NCBI RefSeq assembly: GCF_000463155.2
Contig: NZ_AWFZ01000006.1
Span: forward strand, 26,896-90,895
Source of the DNA: Siccibacter turicensis LMG 23730
GTDB taxonomy: Bacteria > Pseudomonadota > Gammaproteobacteria > Enterobacterales > Enterobacteriaceae
Direction of reading: 5' to 3'
DNA: 64,000 nucleotides
Shown here: positions 29,515-38,578 of the stretch, piece after piece
Layout of the letters: each line of letters opens with the position of its first letter
Position numbering within the stretch: the stretch's first letter is position 1
Notes under the pieces: model-generated
What the model was told of the DNA's origin: nothing
The model's database searches: none
Seen by the model: the letters and a program-made list of their open reading frames with translations, nothing else
Program-made: the position numbers and the translations under genes

Positions 29515-29525
29515 TGTTGTATTGG

Positions 29526-29786
29526 CTAGCCGCGGCCATCTTTCGGGGCAAGGAAATAGAAGCCGAACGGCAGCGCCCCGAGAATGGTAAACATGATGGT
29601 GTAGATGAAGGTCCAGGCGCCCTGCATGATAAACAGCGACAGCGGCCATGACGCCATCGGCAGATTGTACTGATCCTCCACCCCGCCAAACGTCACCTTA
29701 GAGATAACGCTCGCCGCAATAATAAAAACAATCAGCAGGCAGATAAGGAATTTCTTCCCTTCAGGGGTTCGTAGTTTTTCCCGCAT
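29526..29786 (-). CDS. Small two-helix membrane protein (DUF2534-like)
   Basis: 86 aa, strongly hydrophobic. A charged N-terminus (MREKLRTPEGKK) precedes helix 1 at about 13-31; helix 2 and a third apolar stretch lie at about 46-78, ending with KDGRG. AGGAG is placed correctly on the minus strand just upstream of the ATG. The size and the opening are reminiscent of the enterobacterial DUF2534 family, but I am not sure. Function unknown. It lies between rhtC and rhtB, where E. coli K-12 has no such gene. Confidence 0.75.
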   Translation of the reverse strand: MREKLRTPEGKKFLICLLIVFIIAASVISKVTFGGVEDQYNLPMASWPLSLFIMQGAWTFIYTIMFTILGALPFGFYFLAPKDGRG

Positions 29787-29858
29787 GGCTCCTCCGGTTT
29801 AGCACGCAGTGGCGAAGCCGACACTCTATAGAGAGTTGCTCAGAAAATCGACCCGTAA

Positions 29859-30479
29859 TCAGTGAGAACGTGCGGTCGCCAGCAGCGCGCCGACCAGCAT
29901 AAACAGCGATCCGAACACCCGGTTCAACGCTTTCATCTGGCGCGGGCCCTTGATCCAGCCGGCGATGCGCGTCGCCAGCGTCGCGTAACCGATCATCACA
30001 ATGATATCCACCACGATGGTGGTGGTGCCCAGCACCACATACTGCATCACCTGGGGCTGCTGCGGGACGATGAACTGCGGAAATAGCGCCGCGAGGAACA
30101 CGATGCTTTTCGGGTTGGTGAGGTTGACGAACACCGCCCGCTTAAACAGCCGCCCGCGCGACTGGGTATGGGCGAGCGTGTGCAGGTCGAGCGCGCCTGC
30201 TGCGCGCCACTGTTGAATGCCGAGCCAGATAAGGTACGCCGCCCCCGCCCATTTCAGGATCTCGAACGCCAGCAGCGACCGGGAGAACAGCGTACCCAGC
30301 CCGATGCCCACCAGCACAATGTGAATCGCCAGCCCGGTCTGCAAACCGGCGATGGATGCCGCCGCGCCGCGATAGCCGTGGCTGATGGCGGTGGTCATGG
30401 TGTTAATCGCACCGGAGCCGGGCGAGACGCTTAAAATCACCGAGGTAAGGAGGTAGGCAAACCACCATTCGAGGCTCAT
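29859..30479 (-). CDS. rhtB: Homoserine/homoserine lactone exporter RhtB
   Basis: 206 aa, as in E. coli. A LysE/RhtB-family exporter of homoserine. N-terminal [23 protein letters not shown] and [20 protein letters not shown] are the family motifs. I chose the ATG at 30479 ([10 protein letters not shown]), matching E. coli; the ATG at 30500 adds seven residues. It is divergent from pldB across 109 bases. Confidence 0.95.
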   Translation of the reverse strand: MSLEWWFAYLLTSVILSVSPGSGAINTMTTAISHGYRGAAASIAGLQTGLAIHIVLVGIGLGTLFSRSLLAFEILKWAGAAYLIWLGIQQWRAAGALDLHTLAHTQSRGRLFKRAVFVNLTNPKSIVFLAALFPQFIVPQQPQVMQYVVLGTTTIVVDIIVMIGYATLATRIAGWIKGPRQMKALNRVFGSLFMLVGALLATARSH

Positions 30480-30588
30480 GTCTGATTCCTGGATGTACAC
30501 TTTTATGCCACAATACGCTATTGCTTGTTGTTGTGCTACGAATCACAAAAAAGCGTTTTACTCGCGATAAGACGGCGTAAATCACCCT

Positions 30589-31581
30589 ATGTTTCAGCAC
30601 AAATCAGGATGGAAATCGAGGGAAGAGGCATTCGCCGCCTTCACCATGGGCCCGCTCACCGCGTTCTGGCAACAGCGTGAAGAGGGTGAACTGACGGGCG
30701 TGGACGGCATCCCGATACGCTTCGTGCGTTTTCGCGCCGCCGGCAATGACCGCGTGGTGGTGATCTGTCCCGGCCGCATCGAAAGCTACGTCAAGTATGC
30801 CGAACTGGCTTACGATCTGTTCCACTGCGGCTTCGACATACTCATCATCGACCACCGTGGGCAGGGCCGTTCAGGGCGCATGCTTGATGACACGCACCGC
30901 GGCCACGTGGTCAATTTCAGCGATTATGTCGATGATTTCGCGGCGTTCTGGCAGCAGGAAGTGGCCAGCGGCCCGTGGCGGCAGCGCTTTATCCTCGGTC
31001 ACTCTATGGGCGGTGCGATTGCCACGCTGTTTTTGCAGCGTCAGCCGGACGCCTGCAACGCCATTGCGCTCTGCGCGCCCATGTTTGGCATTGTCATGCG
31101 GCTACCCGAGTGGATGGTGCGCCATATTCTCGACTGGGCGGAAGGTTACCCCAACGTGCGCGACGGCTACGCCATCGGCACCGGTCGCTGGCGCGCGTTG
31201 CCGTTCAGCGTCAATATTCTGACCCACAGCCGTCAGCGCTACCGGCGCAATCTGCGGTTTTACGCCGATGAACCCCGGCTGCGGGTGGGCGGCCCGACGT
31301 ACCACTGGGTGCGGGAGGGCGTTCTTGCAGGCGAACAGGTGCTGGCAGGTGCCACTGCCGTCACCACGCCGATGCTGCTGCTCCAGGCGGAAGAGGAGCG
31401 TGTGGTGGATAACCGCATGCACGACCGCTTCTGCGAACTGCGTGCCGCAGCAGGCTACCCCTGTGAGGGGGGTAAACCTCACGTCATACAAGGCGCATAC
31501 CATGAGATCCTCTTTGAGAAGGATGCGATGCGTGCAGTTGCACTTCATGCCATCGTCGATTTTTTCGACCGGCACCGTTAA
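30589..31581 (+). CDS. pldB: Lysophospholipase L2 (PldB)
   Basis: 330 aa (E. coli 340, with a shorter C-terminus here). An alpha/beta hydrolase of the inner membrane that hydrolyses lysophospholipids and can transacylate phosphatidylglycerol. The nucleophile elbow GHSMGG is at about residues 139-144; the acid and base lie in EERVVDN and GAYHEILFE. yigL follows 52 bases later in the same direction. Confidence 0.95.
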   Translation: MFQHKSGWKSREEAFAAFTMGPLTAFWQQREEGELTGVDGIPIRFVRFRAAGNDRVVVICPGRIESYVKYAELAYDLFHCGFDILIIDHRGQGRSGRMLDDTHRGHVVNFSDYVDDFAAFWQQEVASGPWRQRFILGHSMGGAIATLFLQRQPDACNAIALCAPMFGIVMRLPEWMVRHILDWAEGYPNVRDGYAIGTGRWRALPFSVNILTHSRQRYRRNLRFYADEPRLRVGGPTYHWVREGVLAGEQVLAGATAVTTPMLLLQAEEERVVDNRMHDRFCELRAAAGYPCEGGKPHVIQGAYHEILFEKDAMRAVALHAIVDFFDRHR

Positions 31582-31633
31582 CGCTCCGCGGCCCGCCCGC
31601 GTCGCACTTACTACCAGAGGTTGAATCATTCTT

Positions 31634-32434
31634 ATGTATCAGGTTGTTGCGTCAGATCTGGATGGCACATTGTTATCCCCCGAACACCGCCTTACGCCCT
31701 ACGCGAAAGAGACTCTGCGCCTGCTGACGGCGCGCGGCATCCACTTTGTTTTCGCCACCGGGCGTCACCATGTCGACGTCGGGCAGATCCGCGACAATCT
31801 CGAAATCGAAGCCTACATGATCACCTCCAACGGGGCGCGGGTGCACGACACCGCGGGTAACCTGGTGTTTACCCACAACCTCGATCGCGACATCGCCACC
31901 GACCTGTTTGGCATGATGCACAATCACCCGGACATCATTACGAACATCTATCGCGACGACGAATGGTTTATCAGCCGCCATCGCCCCGACGAGATGCGTT
32001 TCTTCCAGGAAGCAGTGTTCCACTACTCGCTCTACGAACCGGGTCTGCTGGAACCGGAGGGGATCAGCAAGGTGTTCTTCACCTGCGACACCCATGAAAC
32101 GCTGCTCCCGCTGGAGCAGGCCATCAACGCGCGCTGGGGCGACCGGGTAAACGTCAGCTTCTCCACCCTGACCTGCCTCGAAGTGATGGCGGGCGGCGTC
32201 TCGAAGGGGCATGCCCTGGAAGCGGTGTCGAAAGCGATGGGCTACAGTCTCGCGTCCTGTATCGCCTTCGGCGACGGCATGAACGACAAAGAGATGCTGT
32301 CGATGGCGGGCAAAGGCTGCATTATGGCGAACGCCCATCAGCGCCTGAAGGATCTGCTTCCGGAGCTGGAAGTGATCGGCAGCAACGCCGACGATGCGGT
32401 CCCGCGCTACCTGCGTGAGCTGTACCTCGCCTGA
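31634..32434 (+). CDS. yigL: HAD-family phosphatase YigL (pyridoxal phosphate phosphatase)
   Basis: 266 aa, as in E. coli. A Cof-type (subclass IIB) HAD phosphatase; E. coli YigL dephosphorylates pyridoxal phosphate and sugar phosphates, and pldB-yigL mRNA is the site where SgrS stabilises yigL during glucose-phosphate stress. Motif I is SDLDGTLLSPEH, motif II is FATGR and motif IV is FGDGMNDKEM. The pldB-yigL arrangement needed for such RNA control is kept here. Confidence 0.94.
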   Translation: MYQVVASDLDGTLLSPEHRLTPYAKETLRLLTARGIHFVFATGRHHVDVGQIRDNLEIEAYMITSNGARVHDTAGNLVFTHNLDRDIATDLFGMMHNHPDIITNIYRDDEWFISRHRPDEMRFFQEAVFHYSLYEPGLLEPEGISKVFFTCDTHETLLPLEQAINARWGDRVNVSFSTLTCLEVMAGGVSKGHALEAVSKAMGYSLASCIAFGDGMNDKEMLSMAGKGCIMANAHQRLKDLLPELEVIGSNADDAVPRYLRELYLA

Positions 32435-32448
32435 CCGCGGCCTTAAGA

Positions 32449-32479
32449 TGACGAGTGGTTAATGCGTAACCACTCGTCA
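32449..32479. terminator. Perfect 13-bp inverted repeat between yigL and yigM
   Basis: TGACGAGTGGTTA (32449-32461), loop ATGCG, TAACCACTCGTCA (32467-32479). It starts 15 bases after the yigL stop. There is no T run on either side, so it may be an mRNA 3' hairpin, an operator, or a terminator of unusual type. Confidence 0.6.
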
Positions 32480-32549
32480 ACCAAATAGCCGCGCGCGTTC
32501 ATTTTTGCTTCGCTACAATGCCCTCTCATCAACATGAGAGATTCTTGCC

Positions 32550-33449
32550 GTGGCGCTACTTATCATCACCACCATCCTGTGGGCCTTCTCGTTCAGCCTG
32601 ATTGGCGAATACCTGGCCGGGCAGGTGGACAGCTATTTTTCCGTTCTGATGCGCGTCGGCCTTGCCGCTCTGGTGTTCCTGCCGTTCCTGCGCATTAAGG
32701 GCCACAGCCTGAAAACCCTCGGCCTGTATATGCTGGTGGGCGCGATGCAGCTTGGCATCATGTATCTGCTGAGCTTCCAGGCCTACCTCTATCTGACGGT
32801 CTCGGAGTTCCTGCTGTTCACCGTCCTGACGCCGCTCTACATCACGCTGATCTACGACCTGCTGAGCAAACGCCCGCTGCGCTGGGGTTATCTGCTGAGC
32901 GCAGGCCTGGCGGTGCTTGGCGCCGCGATTATCCGCTATGACAAAGTGAGCGATCATTTCTGGACCGGTCTGGTGCTGGTGCAGCTGGCGAACATCAGTT
33001 TCGCCATCGGTATGGTGGGGTACAAACGCCTGATGGAAACGCATCCGATGCCGCAGCACAGCGCCTTTTCCTGGTTCTATCTGGGGGCGTTTATCGTTGC
33101 CGCGCTGGCGTGGGTGGTGATGGGTAATCCGCAGAAGCTGCCGACCACCGGGTTGCAGTGGGGCATTCTGGTCTGGCTGGGCGTTGTGGCCTCCGGGCTT
33201 GGGTACTTCATGTGGAACTACGGCGCCACGCAGGTGGACGCCGGTACCCTTGGCATCATGAACAACATGCATGTTCCGGCAGGGCTGCTGGTTAACCTTG
33301 CGATCTGGCACCAGCAGCCGCACTGGCCGAGTTTTATTATGGGAGGGGCAGTGATAGTGGCGTCGCTGTGGGTCCATCGCCGATGGGTCGCTCCGCGCTC
33401 TTCACAAACGGCAGATGTTCGCAGGCGTGATTCCGCGCCGAGCGAATAA
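32550..33449 (+). CDS. yigM: Biotin transporter YigM (BioP)
   Basis: 299 aa, as in E. coli. An EamA-fold carrier shown in E. coli to take up biotin. About ten helices, with [23 protein letters not shown] at the N-terminus. The start is a GTG at 32550. The last 113 bases overlap the 3' end of metR on the opposite strand, as in relatives. Confidence 0.94.
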   Translation: MALLIITTILWAFSFSLIGEYLAGQVDSYFSVLMRVGLAALVFLPFLRIKGHSLKTLGLYMLVGAMQLGIMYLLSFQAYLYLTVSEFLLFTVLTPLYITLIYDLLSKRPLRWGYLLSAGLAVLGAAIIRYDKVSDHFWTGLVLVQLANISFAIGMVGYKRLMETHPMPQHSAFSWFYLGAFIVAALAWVVMGNPQKLPTTGLQWGILVWLGVVASGLGYFMWNYGATQVDAGTLGIMNNMHVPAGLLVNLAIWHQQPHWPSFIMGGAVIVASLWVHRRWVAPRSSQTADVRRRDSAPSE

Positions 33450-34290
33450 ACGCCTCTGCCGCAGGCTGGCGCTGCTCGCCGTCGCGCACCGCAGCGTACA
33501 GCCGGCTCCATAAGCCTTCCCCCAGGGTTTTGGTGACCACCAGACCCTGGCGTTCCGCCCCCTCGACCACCCAGTGCGGCAGCGCCGCAATGCCCATCTT
33601 CGCCGACACCATCTGGATCAGCAGCAGCGTGTTATCAACGCTTTTTAGCGACGGGCTGACGCCTGCCGGTTGCAGAAAATGCCGCCAGATATCAAGCCGC
33701 CCGCGCTGCACCGGATAGATAAGCAGCGTCTCGGCCGCCAGATCCTCCGGCACAATGCGCGCGCTGTCGGCCAGCGGATGATCGGGTGCCAGCACCAGGC
33801 GCACCTCGAAATCAAACATCGGCGAGTAGTGCAGACCGCTGCGCGGCAGGATATCCGAGGTCAGCACGATATCCAGTTCACCCTGCTGCAGCGCAGGCTG
33901 CGGGTCAAACGTCACTCCCGATTTGAAATCCATCTCAACCTGCGGCCACTGATGCCGGAAATTCTCCAGCGCCGGGGCGAGCCACTGAATACAGCTGTGG
34001 CACTCAATGGCGATGCGCAGCCGCGCCTGCTGCGGTTCGTTGCAGGCCTGTATCGCCCGGCCGATCTGCGGCAGCACCTGTTCTGCCAGCTGAAGTAGGA
34101 TCTCCCCCTGCGGCGTAAAGCGCAGCGGCTGACTCTTGCGGACAAAAAGCCGGAAGCCGAGCCGCTGTTCCAGATCGCTGAACTGGTGCGACAGGGCCGA
34201 CTGGGTCTGATGCAACGTGGCTGCCGCTGCCGCCAGAGAGCCGCAGCTTCGCAGTGCCTGAAGCGTTCGCAGGTGTTTAATCTCGATCAT
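33337..34290 (-). CDS. metR: LysR-type regulator MetR
   Basis: 317 aa, as in E. coli. It activates metE and metH with homocysteine as co-effector and represses itself. The N-terminal winged HTH ([23 protein letters not shown], about 18-40) and the effector domain from about 90 onward are intact. The C-terminal coding region overlaps yigM by 113 bases in antisense. It is divergent from metE across 126 bases that hold a MetR site and Met boxes. Confidence 0.96.
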   Translation of the reverse strand: MIEIKHLRTLQALRSCGSLAAAAATLHQTQSALSHQFSDLEQRLGFRLFVRKSQPLRFTPQGEILLQLAEQVLPQIGRAIQACNEPQQARLRIAIECHSCIQWLAPALENFRHQWPQVEMDFKSGVTFDPQPALQQGELDIVLTSDILPRSGLHYSPMFDFEVRLVLAPDHPLADSARIVPEDLAAETLLIYPVQRGRLDIWRHFLQPAGVSPSLKSVDNTLLLIQMVSAKMGIAALPHWVVEGAERQGLVVTKTLGEGLWSRLYAAVRDGEQRQPAAEAFIRSARNHACEHLPFVKSAERPIGDGPTATPLSLPLP

Positions 34291-34302
34291 GAAAGTCCTT
34301 CA
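34290..34302. promoter_or_regulatory. MetR binding site
   Basis: TGAA-AGTCC-TTCA matches TGAA-N5-TTCA exactly and overlaps the metR start codon. A second, degenerate half (TGAACAATT) begins at 34310. Binding here fits MetR autorepression and metE activation. Confidence 0.75.
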
Positions 34303-34353
34303 CTTCGCCATGAACAATTTGCGCTTGAGGAATACACAGTAACCGCGAATTAT

Positions 34354-34377
34354 AGCGGTGTAAACATCTGGACGTCT
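34354..34377 (+). promoter_or_regulatory. Met boxes (MetJ operator) of metE
   Basis: Tandem 8-mers resembling AGACGTCT: GGACGTCT (34370-34377, 7/8), AAACATCT (34362-34369, 6/8) and a weaker AGCGGTGT before them. MetJ with S-adenosylmethionine would repress metE here. Confidence 0.65.
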
Positions 34378-34416
34378 AAACCACCGGATTAAACCTGAAT
34401 CTTAAGAGGCAAACCC

Positions 34417-36678
34417 ATGACCGTATATAACCACACCCTCGGTTTTCCCCGCGTCGGCCTGCGTCGCGAATTGAAAAAAGCCCAGGAAAGTTACTGGGCG
34501 GGCAACAGCTCCCGTGAAGAATTACTGGCGGTGGGCCGCGAGCTGCGCGCCCGTCACTGGGAACAGCAAAAACAGGCGGGTATCGACCTGCTGCCGGTGG
34601 GCGACTTCGCCTGGTACGATCACGTGCTGACCACCAGCCTGCTGCTGGGCAACATCCCGGCGCGTCACCAGAATAAAGACGGCTCCGTTGATATCGATAC
34701 CCTGTTCCGCATTGGTCGCGGTCGCGCACCGACCGGCGAACCGGCGGCAGCAGGTGAAATGACCAAATGGTTTAACACCAACTATCACTACATCGTGCCG
34801 GAATTCACCCAAGGCCAGCAGTTCGCGCTGAGCTGGACCCAGCTGCTGGATGAAGTGGACGAAGCGCTGGCGCTTGGGCACCAGGTGAAGCCGGTGCTGC
34901 TGGGGCCAGTGACGTATCTGTGGCTGGGCAAAGTGAAGGGCGAGTCGTTTGACCGTCTCTCGCTGCTCAAGGATATTCTGCCGGTGTACCAGCAGGTCAT
35001 CGCCGAGCTGGCGAAACGCGGCGTGCAGTGGGTGCAGATTGATGAACCGGCGCTGGTGCTGGAGCTGCCACAGGCGTGGCTCGACGCCTTCAAACCGGCT
35101 TACGACGCGCTGGCAGGCCAGCTGAAACTGCTGCTCACCACCTACTTCGAAGGCGTGACGGCGAACCTCGATGTCATCACCGCGCTGCCGGTCCAGGGCC
35201 TGCACGTGGATCTGGTTCACGGCAAAGACGATGTGGCCGAGCTGCACCAGCGTCTGCCGTCTGACTGGCTGCTCTCTGCCGGGGTCATCAACGGACGTAA
35301 CGTCTGGCGCGCCGATCTGACAGAAAAATATAACCAGCTGCTGGATATCGTGGGCAAACGTGAACTGTGGGTGGGGTCTTCCTGCTCGCTGCTGCACAGC
35401 CCTATCGATCTCAGCGTTGAAACGCGCCTCGATAGCGAAGTAAAAAGCTGGTTCGCCTTTGCCCTGCAAAAATGTGAGGAGCTGGCGCTGCTGCGTGATG
35501 CCCTGAACAGCGGTGAGACGGCACGCATTACCGAATGGAGCGCCCCAATCCAGGCGCGTCGCCACTCAAGCCGCGTCCACAATGCGGCGGTCGAACAGCG
35601 CCTGGCGGCCATTACCCCGCAGGACAGCCAGCGTCAGAGCGACTACCCGCAGCGCGCCGCCGCCCAGCGCGAGCGTTTCAACCTGCCGGCGTGGCCGACC
35701 ACCACCATAGGCTCGTTCCCGCAGACCACCGAGATCCGCGGCCTGCGTCTGGACTTCAAAAAGGGCAATCTGGATGCGAATAACTACCGCACCGGCATCG
35801 CGGAGCACATTAAGCAGGCGATCGTTGAGCAGGAGCGCCTGGGTCTGGACGTGCTGGTCCACGGTGAAGCCGAGCGTAACGACATGGTGGAGTATTTTGG
35901 TGAGCACCTGGACGGCTTCGTCTTCACCCAGAACGGCTGGGTGCAGAGCTACGGTTCACGCTGCGTGAAGCCACCGGTGGTTATCGGCGATATCAGCCGC
36001 CCGGCGCCGATCACCGTGGAGTGGGCGAAATACGCCCAGTCGCTGACCGATAAGCCGGTGAAGGGCATGCTGACCGGACCGGTGACCATTCTCTGCTGGT
36101 CCTTCCCGCGTGAAGATGTGTCTCGTGAAGTCATTGCTAAACAGATTGCTCTGGCGCTGCGTGACGAAGTGCAGGATCTGGAAGCGGCGGGCATCGGCAT
36201 CATTCAGATTGACGAACCGGCCCTGCGTGAAGGCCTGCCGCTTAAGCGCAGCGACTGGGACGCTTACCTGGCGTGGGGCGTGGAAGCGTTCCGTATCAAC
36301 GCCGCGGTGGTGCGGGACGACACCCAGATCCACACCCACATGTGTTACTGCGAGTTCAACGACATCATGGATTCCATCGCCGCGCTGGATGCGGACGTGA
36401 TCACCATCGAAACGTCGCGATCTGATATGGAACTGCTGGAATCGTTCGAAGAGTTCGAGTATCCGAACGAAATCGGGCCGGGCGTGTATGACATTCACTC
36501 CCCGAACGTACCGAGCGTGGAGTGGATCGAGGCGCTGCTGGCGAAAGCGGCGCAGCGTATCCCGGCAGAGCGTCTGTGGGTGAACCCGGACTGCGGCCTG
36601 AAAACCCGCGGCTGGCCGGAAACCCGCGCCGCACTGGCGAACATGGTGAAAGCCGCGCAGAACCTGCGTACGGCGTAA
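34417..36678 (+). CDS. metE: Cobalamin-independent methionine synthase (MetE)
   Basis: 753 aa, as in E. coli. It transfers a methyl group from 5-methyltetrahydropteroyltri-glutamate to homocysteine. Duplicated TIM-barrel halves are seen; the C-terminal half holds the zinc ligands in THMCYCEF (His, Cys), the Glu in [13 protein letters not shown] and a Cys in [11 protein letters not shown]. The N-terminus [18 protein letters not shown] is typical. It is controlled from the metR-metE gap by MetR and MetJ, and ends in a hairpin shared with the next gene. Confidence 0.98.
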   Translation: MTVYNHTLGFPRVGLRRELKKAQESYWAGNSSREELLAVGRELRARHWEQQKQAGIDLLPVGDFAWYDHVLTTSLLLGNIPARHQNKDGSVDIDTLFRIGRGRAPTGEPAAAGEMTKWFNTNYHYIVPEFTQGQQFALSWTQLLDEVDEALALGHQVKPVLLGPVTYLWLGKVKGESFDRLSLLKDILPVYQQVIAELAKRGVQWVQIDEPALVLELPQAWLDAFKPAYDALAGQLKLLLTTYFEGVTANLDVITALPVQGLHVDLVHGKDDVAELHQRLPSDWLLSAGVINGRNVWRADLTEKYNQLLDIVGKRELWVGSSCSLLHSPIDLSVETRLDSEVKSWFAFALQKCEELALLRDALNSGETARITEWSAPIQARRHSSRVHNAAVEQRLAAITPQDSQRQSDYPQRAAAQRERFNLPAWPTTTIGSFPQTTEIRGLRLDFKKGNLDANNYRTGIAEHIKQAIVEQERLGLDVLVHGEAERNDMVEYFGEHLDGFVFTQNGWVQSYGSRCVKPPVVIGDISRPAPITVEWAKYAQSLTDKPVKGMLTGPVTILCWSFPREDVSREVIAKQIALALRDEVQDLEAAGIGIIQIDEPALREGLPLKRSDWDAYLAWGVEAFRINAAVVRDDTQIHTHMCYCEFNDIMDSIAALDADVITIETSRSDMELLESFEEFEYPNEIGPGVYDIHSPNVPSVEWIEALLAKAAQRIPAERLWVNPDCGLKTRGWPETRAALANMVKAAQNLRTA

Positions 36679-36683
36679 CGAAC

Positions 36684-36719
36684 AGCCGGGAGTGAGGCCG
36701 CAACCCCTCACTCCCGGCT
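36684..36719. terminator. Hairpin between metE and the deoR-type gene
   Basis: A perfect 14-bp stem, AGCCGGGAGTGAGG (36684-36697) with CCTCACTCCCGGCT (36706-36719), lies 5 bases after the metE stop and includes the last codons of the convergent regulator gene. No long T run follows. Confidence 0.7.
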
Positions 36720-37466
36720 TAACCACGTTGTCCGCTTCTGCTTCACCACCGCATACTGCCGCGGCGTCGGCGGCCTGTCGCTTATCACATAGTCAAAATC
36801 CCCCACGCTGCCGTTCTGGCAGATGGCGCTGCGGCCAAATTTGGTGCTGTCTACTACCAGCACGCTGATGGCGGCGCTGCCAACCAGCGCCTGACGCGCC
36901 GCGACCTCATCATCGTTGTAGTCATACAGTTCACCCGCCTCGCCAACGCCCCCGACCGACACCACGCCAGCATCAACGCGATAGCGGCTGAAAAACGTGC
37001 GGGCATCGCTGCCGATGATATCCAGATCGCGCTTGCGCACGCGCCCGCCCGCCACCGTCAGCTCGCAGGCTTCCAGCCGGCTGAGTGCCTCCACCGCATG
37101 CAGATTATTGGTGAACACCGCCAGCCGGGTGTCCACCGGCAGCGCGCGCGCCACCATCTCCACCGTGGTGCCGGTGCCGAGAAAACAGCTCTGGCGCTCG
37201 CCAAGCAGTCTCGCCGTGCGGTCGCCAATCCAGCGTTTGCCCTGAATGTTGACGATCTCCCGCTGCTGATAGCCAATATTTTCGCGGGCGAAAGGCGCCA
37301 CTATGCCGTGACGACGCAGCAGCAGGCCGCCGGAGGTCAGCAGACGCAGGTCGCTGCGCACGGTCTGCAGCGAGACGCCAAAATGCTGCGCCAGCTGCTC
37401 AATACTGCTTTCGCCGTGCGCCGTCACCAGCTCGACAATCGCCGTGCGGCGTGATTCGGGGGTCAT
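36708..37466 (-). CDS. DeoR/GlpR-family transcriptional regulator
   Basis: 252 aa. The N-terminal HTH at about 20-43 (SSIEQLAQHFGVSLQTVRSDLRLL) and the effector domain with GTGTTVEMVARAL (about 97-109) and a DSTKFGR segment are those of DeoR/GlpR regulators, which usually sense phosphorylated sugars or related phosphates. It is divergent from the ABC-transporter operon with a 134-base shared control region, so it most likely represses that operon and responds to its substrate. It is not found between metE and dlhH in E. coli K-12. Confidence 0.88.
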   Translation of the reverse strand: MTPESRRTAIVELVTAHGESSIEQLAQHFGVSLQTVRSDLRLLTSGGLLLRRHGIVAPFARENIGYQQREIVNIQGKRWIGDRTARLLGERQSCFLGTGTTVEMVARALPVDTRLAVFTNNLHAVEALSRLEACELTVAGGRVRKRDLDIIGSDARTFFSRYRVDAGVVSVGGVGEAGELYDYNDDEVAARQALVGSAAISVLVVDSTKFGRSAICQNGSVGDFDYVISDRPPTPRQYAVVKQKRTTWLSRE

Positions 37467-37558
37467 TTTTCGCTCCTGTTGACACCGTTTTCCGCCATGC
37501 TAGCGCGCGAATGTGAAAATATTACTACGAAAAAAAGCGGTCATATTTTTGTCAGATT

Positions 37559-37593
37559 CCCCTGTTTTAATCATCACAACGAAAACAGAGGGG
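37559..37593 (+). promoter_or_regulatory. Inverted repeat covering the ribosome binding site of the ABC operon
   Basis: CCCCTGTTTT (37559-37568) pairs with AAAACAGAGGGG (37582-37593), with a 2-base bulge. The right arm contains AGAGGGG, the Shine-Dalgarno sequence 7 bases before the ATG at 37601. It could be the operator of the divergent DeoR-type regulator or an mRNA hairpin that hides the ribosome binding site. The rest of the gap (37467-37558) is AT-rich and presumably holds both promoters, which I could not fix. Confidence 0.6.
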
Positions 37594-37600
37594 ATACATC

Positions 37601-38578
37601 ATGAGTAAGCACATTGCGCTGGTCGCCACGCTTGTCACCGCGCTAAGCGCACCGGCGTTCGCCGCCTCCACCCTGACGCTCTATACCAGCCAGCCGAATG
37701 AAGACGCGCAGATGACCGTCAGCGCGTTTGAAAAGGCGCACCCGGACATCGAGGTAAAATGGATCCGCGACGGCACCACAAAACTGACCGCGCGCCTGCA
37801 GGCTGAGCTGGCCGCAGGCGGTGCCGCCCCGGACGTGCTGCTGATTGCCGACAGCGTCACCATGGAATCCCTGAAGCAGCAGGATTTGCTGGCGGCGTAT
37901 AAGTCGCCCGAGGCCAGCCGCTACGACGCGCAGCTCTACGATCCGCAGGGCTACTACTACGGCACCAAACTCATCACCACCGGCATTGCCTGGCACACGA
38001 AAGCACCGGTGAAGCCGACCTCCTGGCAGGATCTGCTCAAGCCGGAACTGAAAAATATGACCACGCTGCCGAGCCCGCTTTACTCCGGCGCGGCGCAGAT
38101 CCACATGGCGACCCTGATTAACGATCCGCAGCTTGGTTTCGAGTGGTACCAGAAGCTGAAAGCGAACGGCGCGATGCCCCAGAGCGGCAACGGCGCGGTG
38201 ATGAGCGCCATCACCTCCGGCAGCAAAGCCTATGGCGTGCTGGTGGACTACATGGCGATCCGCGAAAAAGCCAAAGGTGCCCCAATTGATTTCGTGTTCC
38301 CGAAAGAGGGCGTCAGCATTGTGACGGAGCCGGTGGCGATGATGAAAAACGCCAAAAACCCGGAGGCGGCGAAAGCCTTTATCGATTTTGTTCTCTCTGA
38401 CGCGGGCCAGCGCCTGGTGCTGAAGCAGGGCTATCTGCCGGCCGATCCGACGCTGCCCGCGCCCGCAGGCTTCCCGGCGCGTGACAGTATCAAACTGATG
38501 TCGTTCGACCCGGCAAAAGCGCTGGCGGAGACCGACGCCAATAAGAAACGCTTCGCCGATCTGTTTGGAAGCCGCTAA
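37601..38578 (+). CDS. ABC transporter periplasmic binding protein (AfuA/PhnS/FbpA-like)
   Basis: 325 aa. The signal peptide (residues 1-22, ending SAPAFAA) is followed by STLTLYTSQPNEDAQ, the start of a type II binding-protein fold of the Fe3+/phosphonate/sugar-phosphate cluster. Other blocks are APDVLLIADSVTMESL (82-97) and YGVLVDYMAIREKAKG. The tyrosine pair expected of iron-binding FbpA is not apparent, which favours a phosphorylated organic ligand over iron. First gene of a six-gene operon with transporter and phosphatase functions. Substrate unknown. Confidence 0.85.
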   Translation: MSKHIALVATLVTALSAPAFAASTLTLYTSQPNEDAQMTVSAFEKAHPDIEVKWIRDGTTKLTARLQAELAAGGAAPDVLLIADSVTMESLKQQDLLAAYKSPEASRYDAQLYDPQGYYYGTKLITTGIAWHTKAPVKPTSWQDLLKPELKNMTTLPSPLYSGAAQIHMATLINDPQLGFEWYQKLKANGAMPQSGNGAVMSAITSGSKAYGVLVDYMAIREKAKGAPIDFVFPKEGVSIVTEPVAMMKNAKNPEAAKAFIDFVLSDAGQRLVLKQGYLPADPTLPAPAGFPARDSIKLMSFDPAKALAETDANKKRFADLFGSR

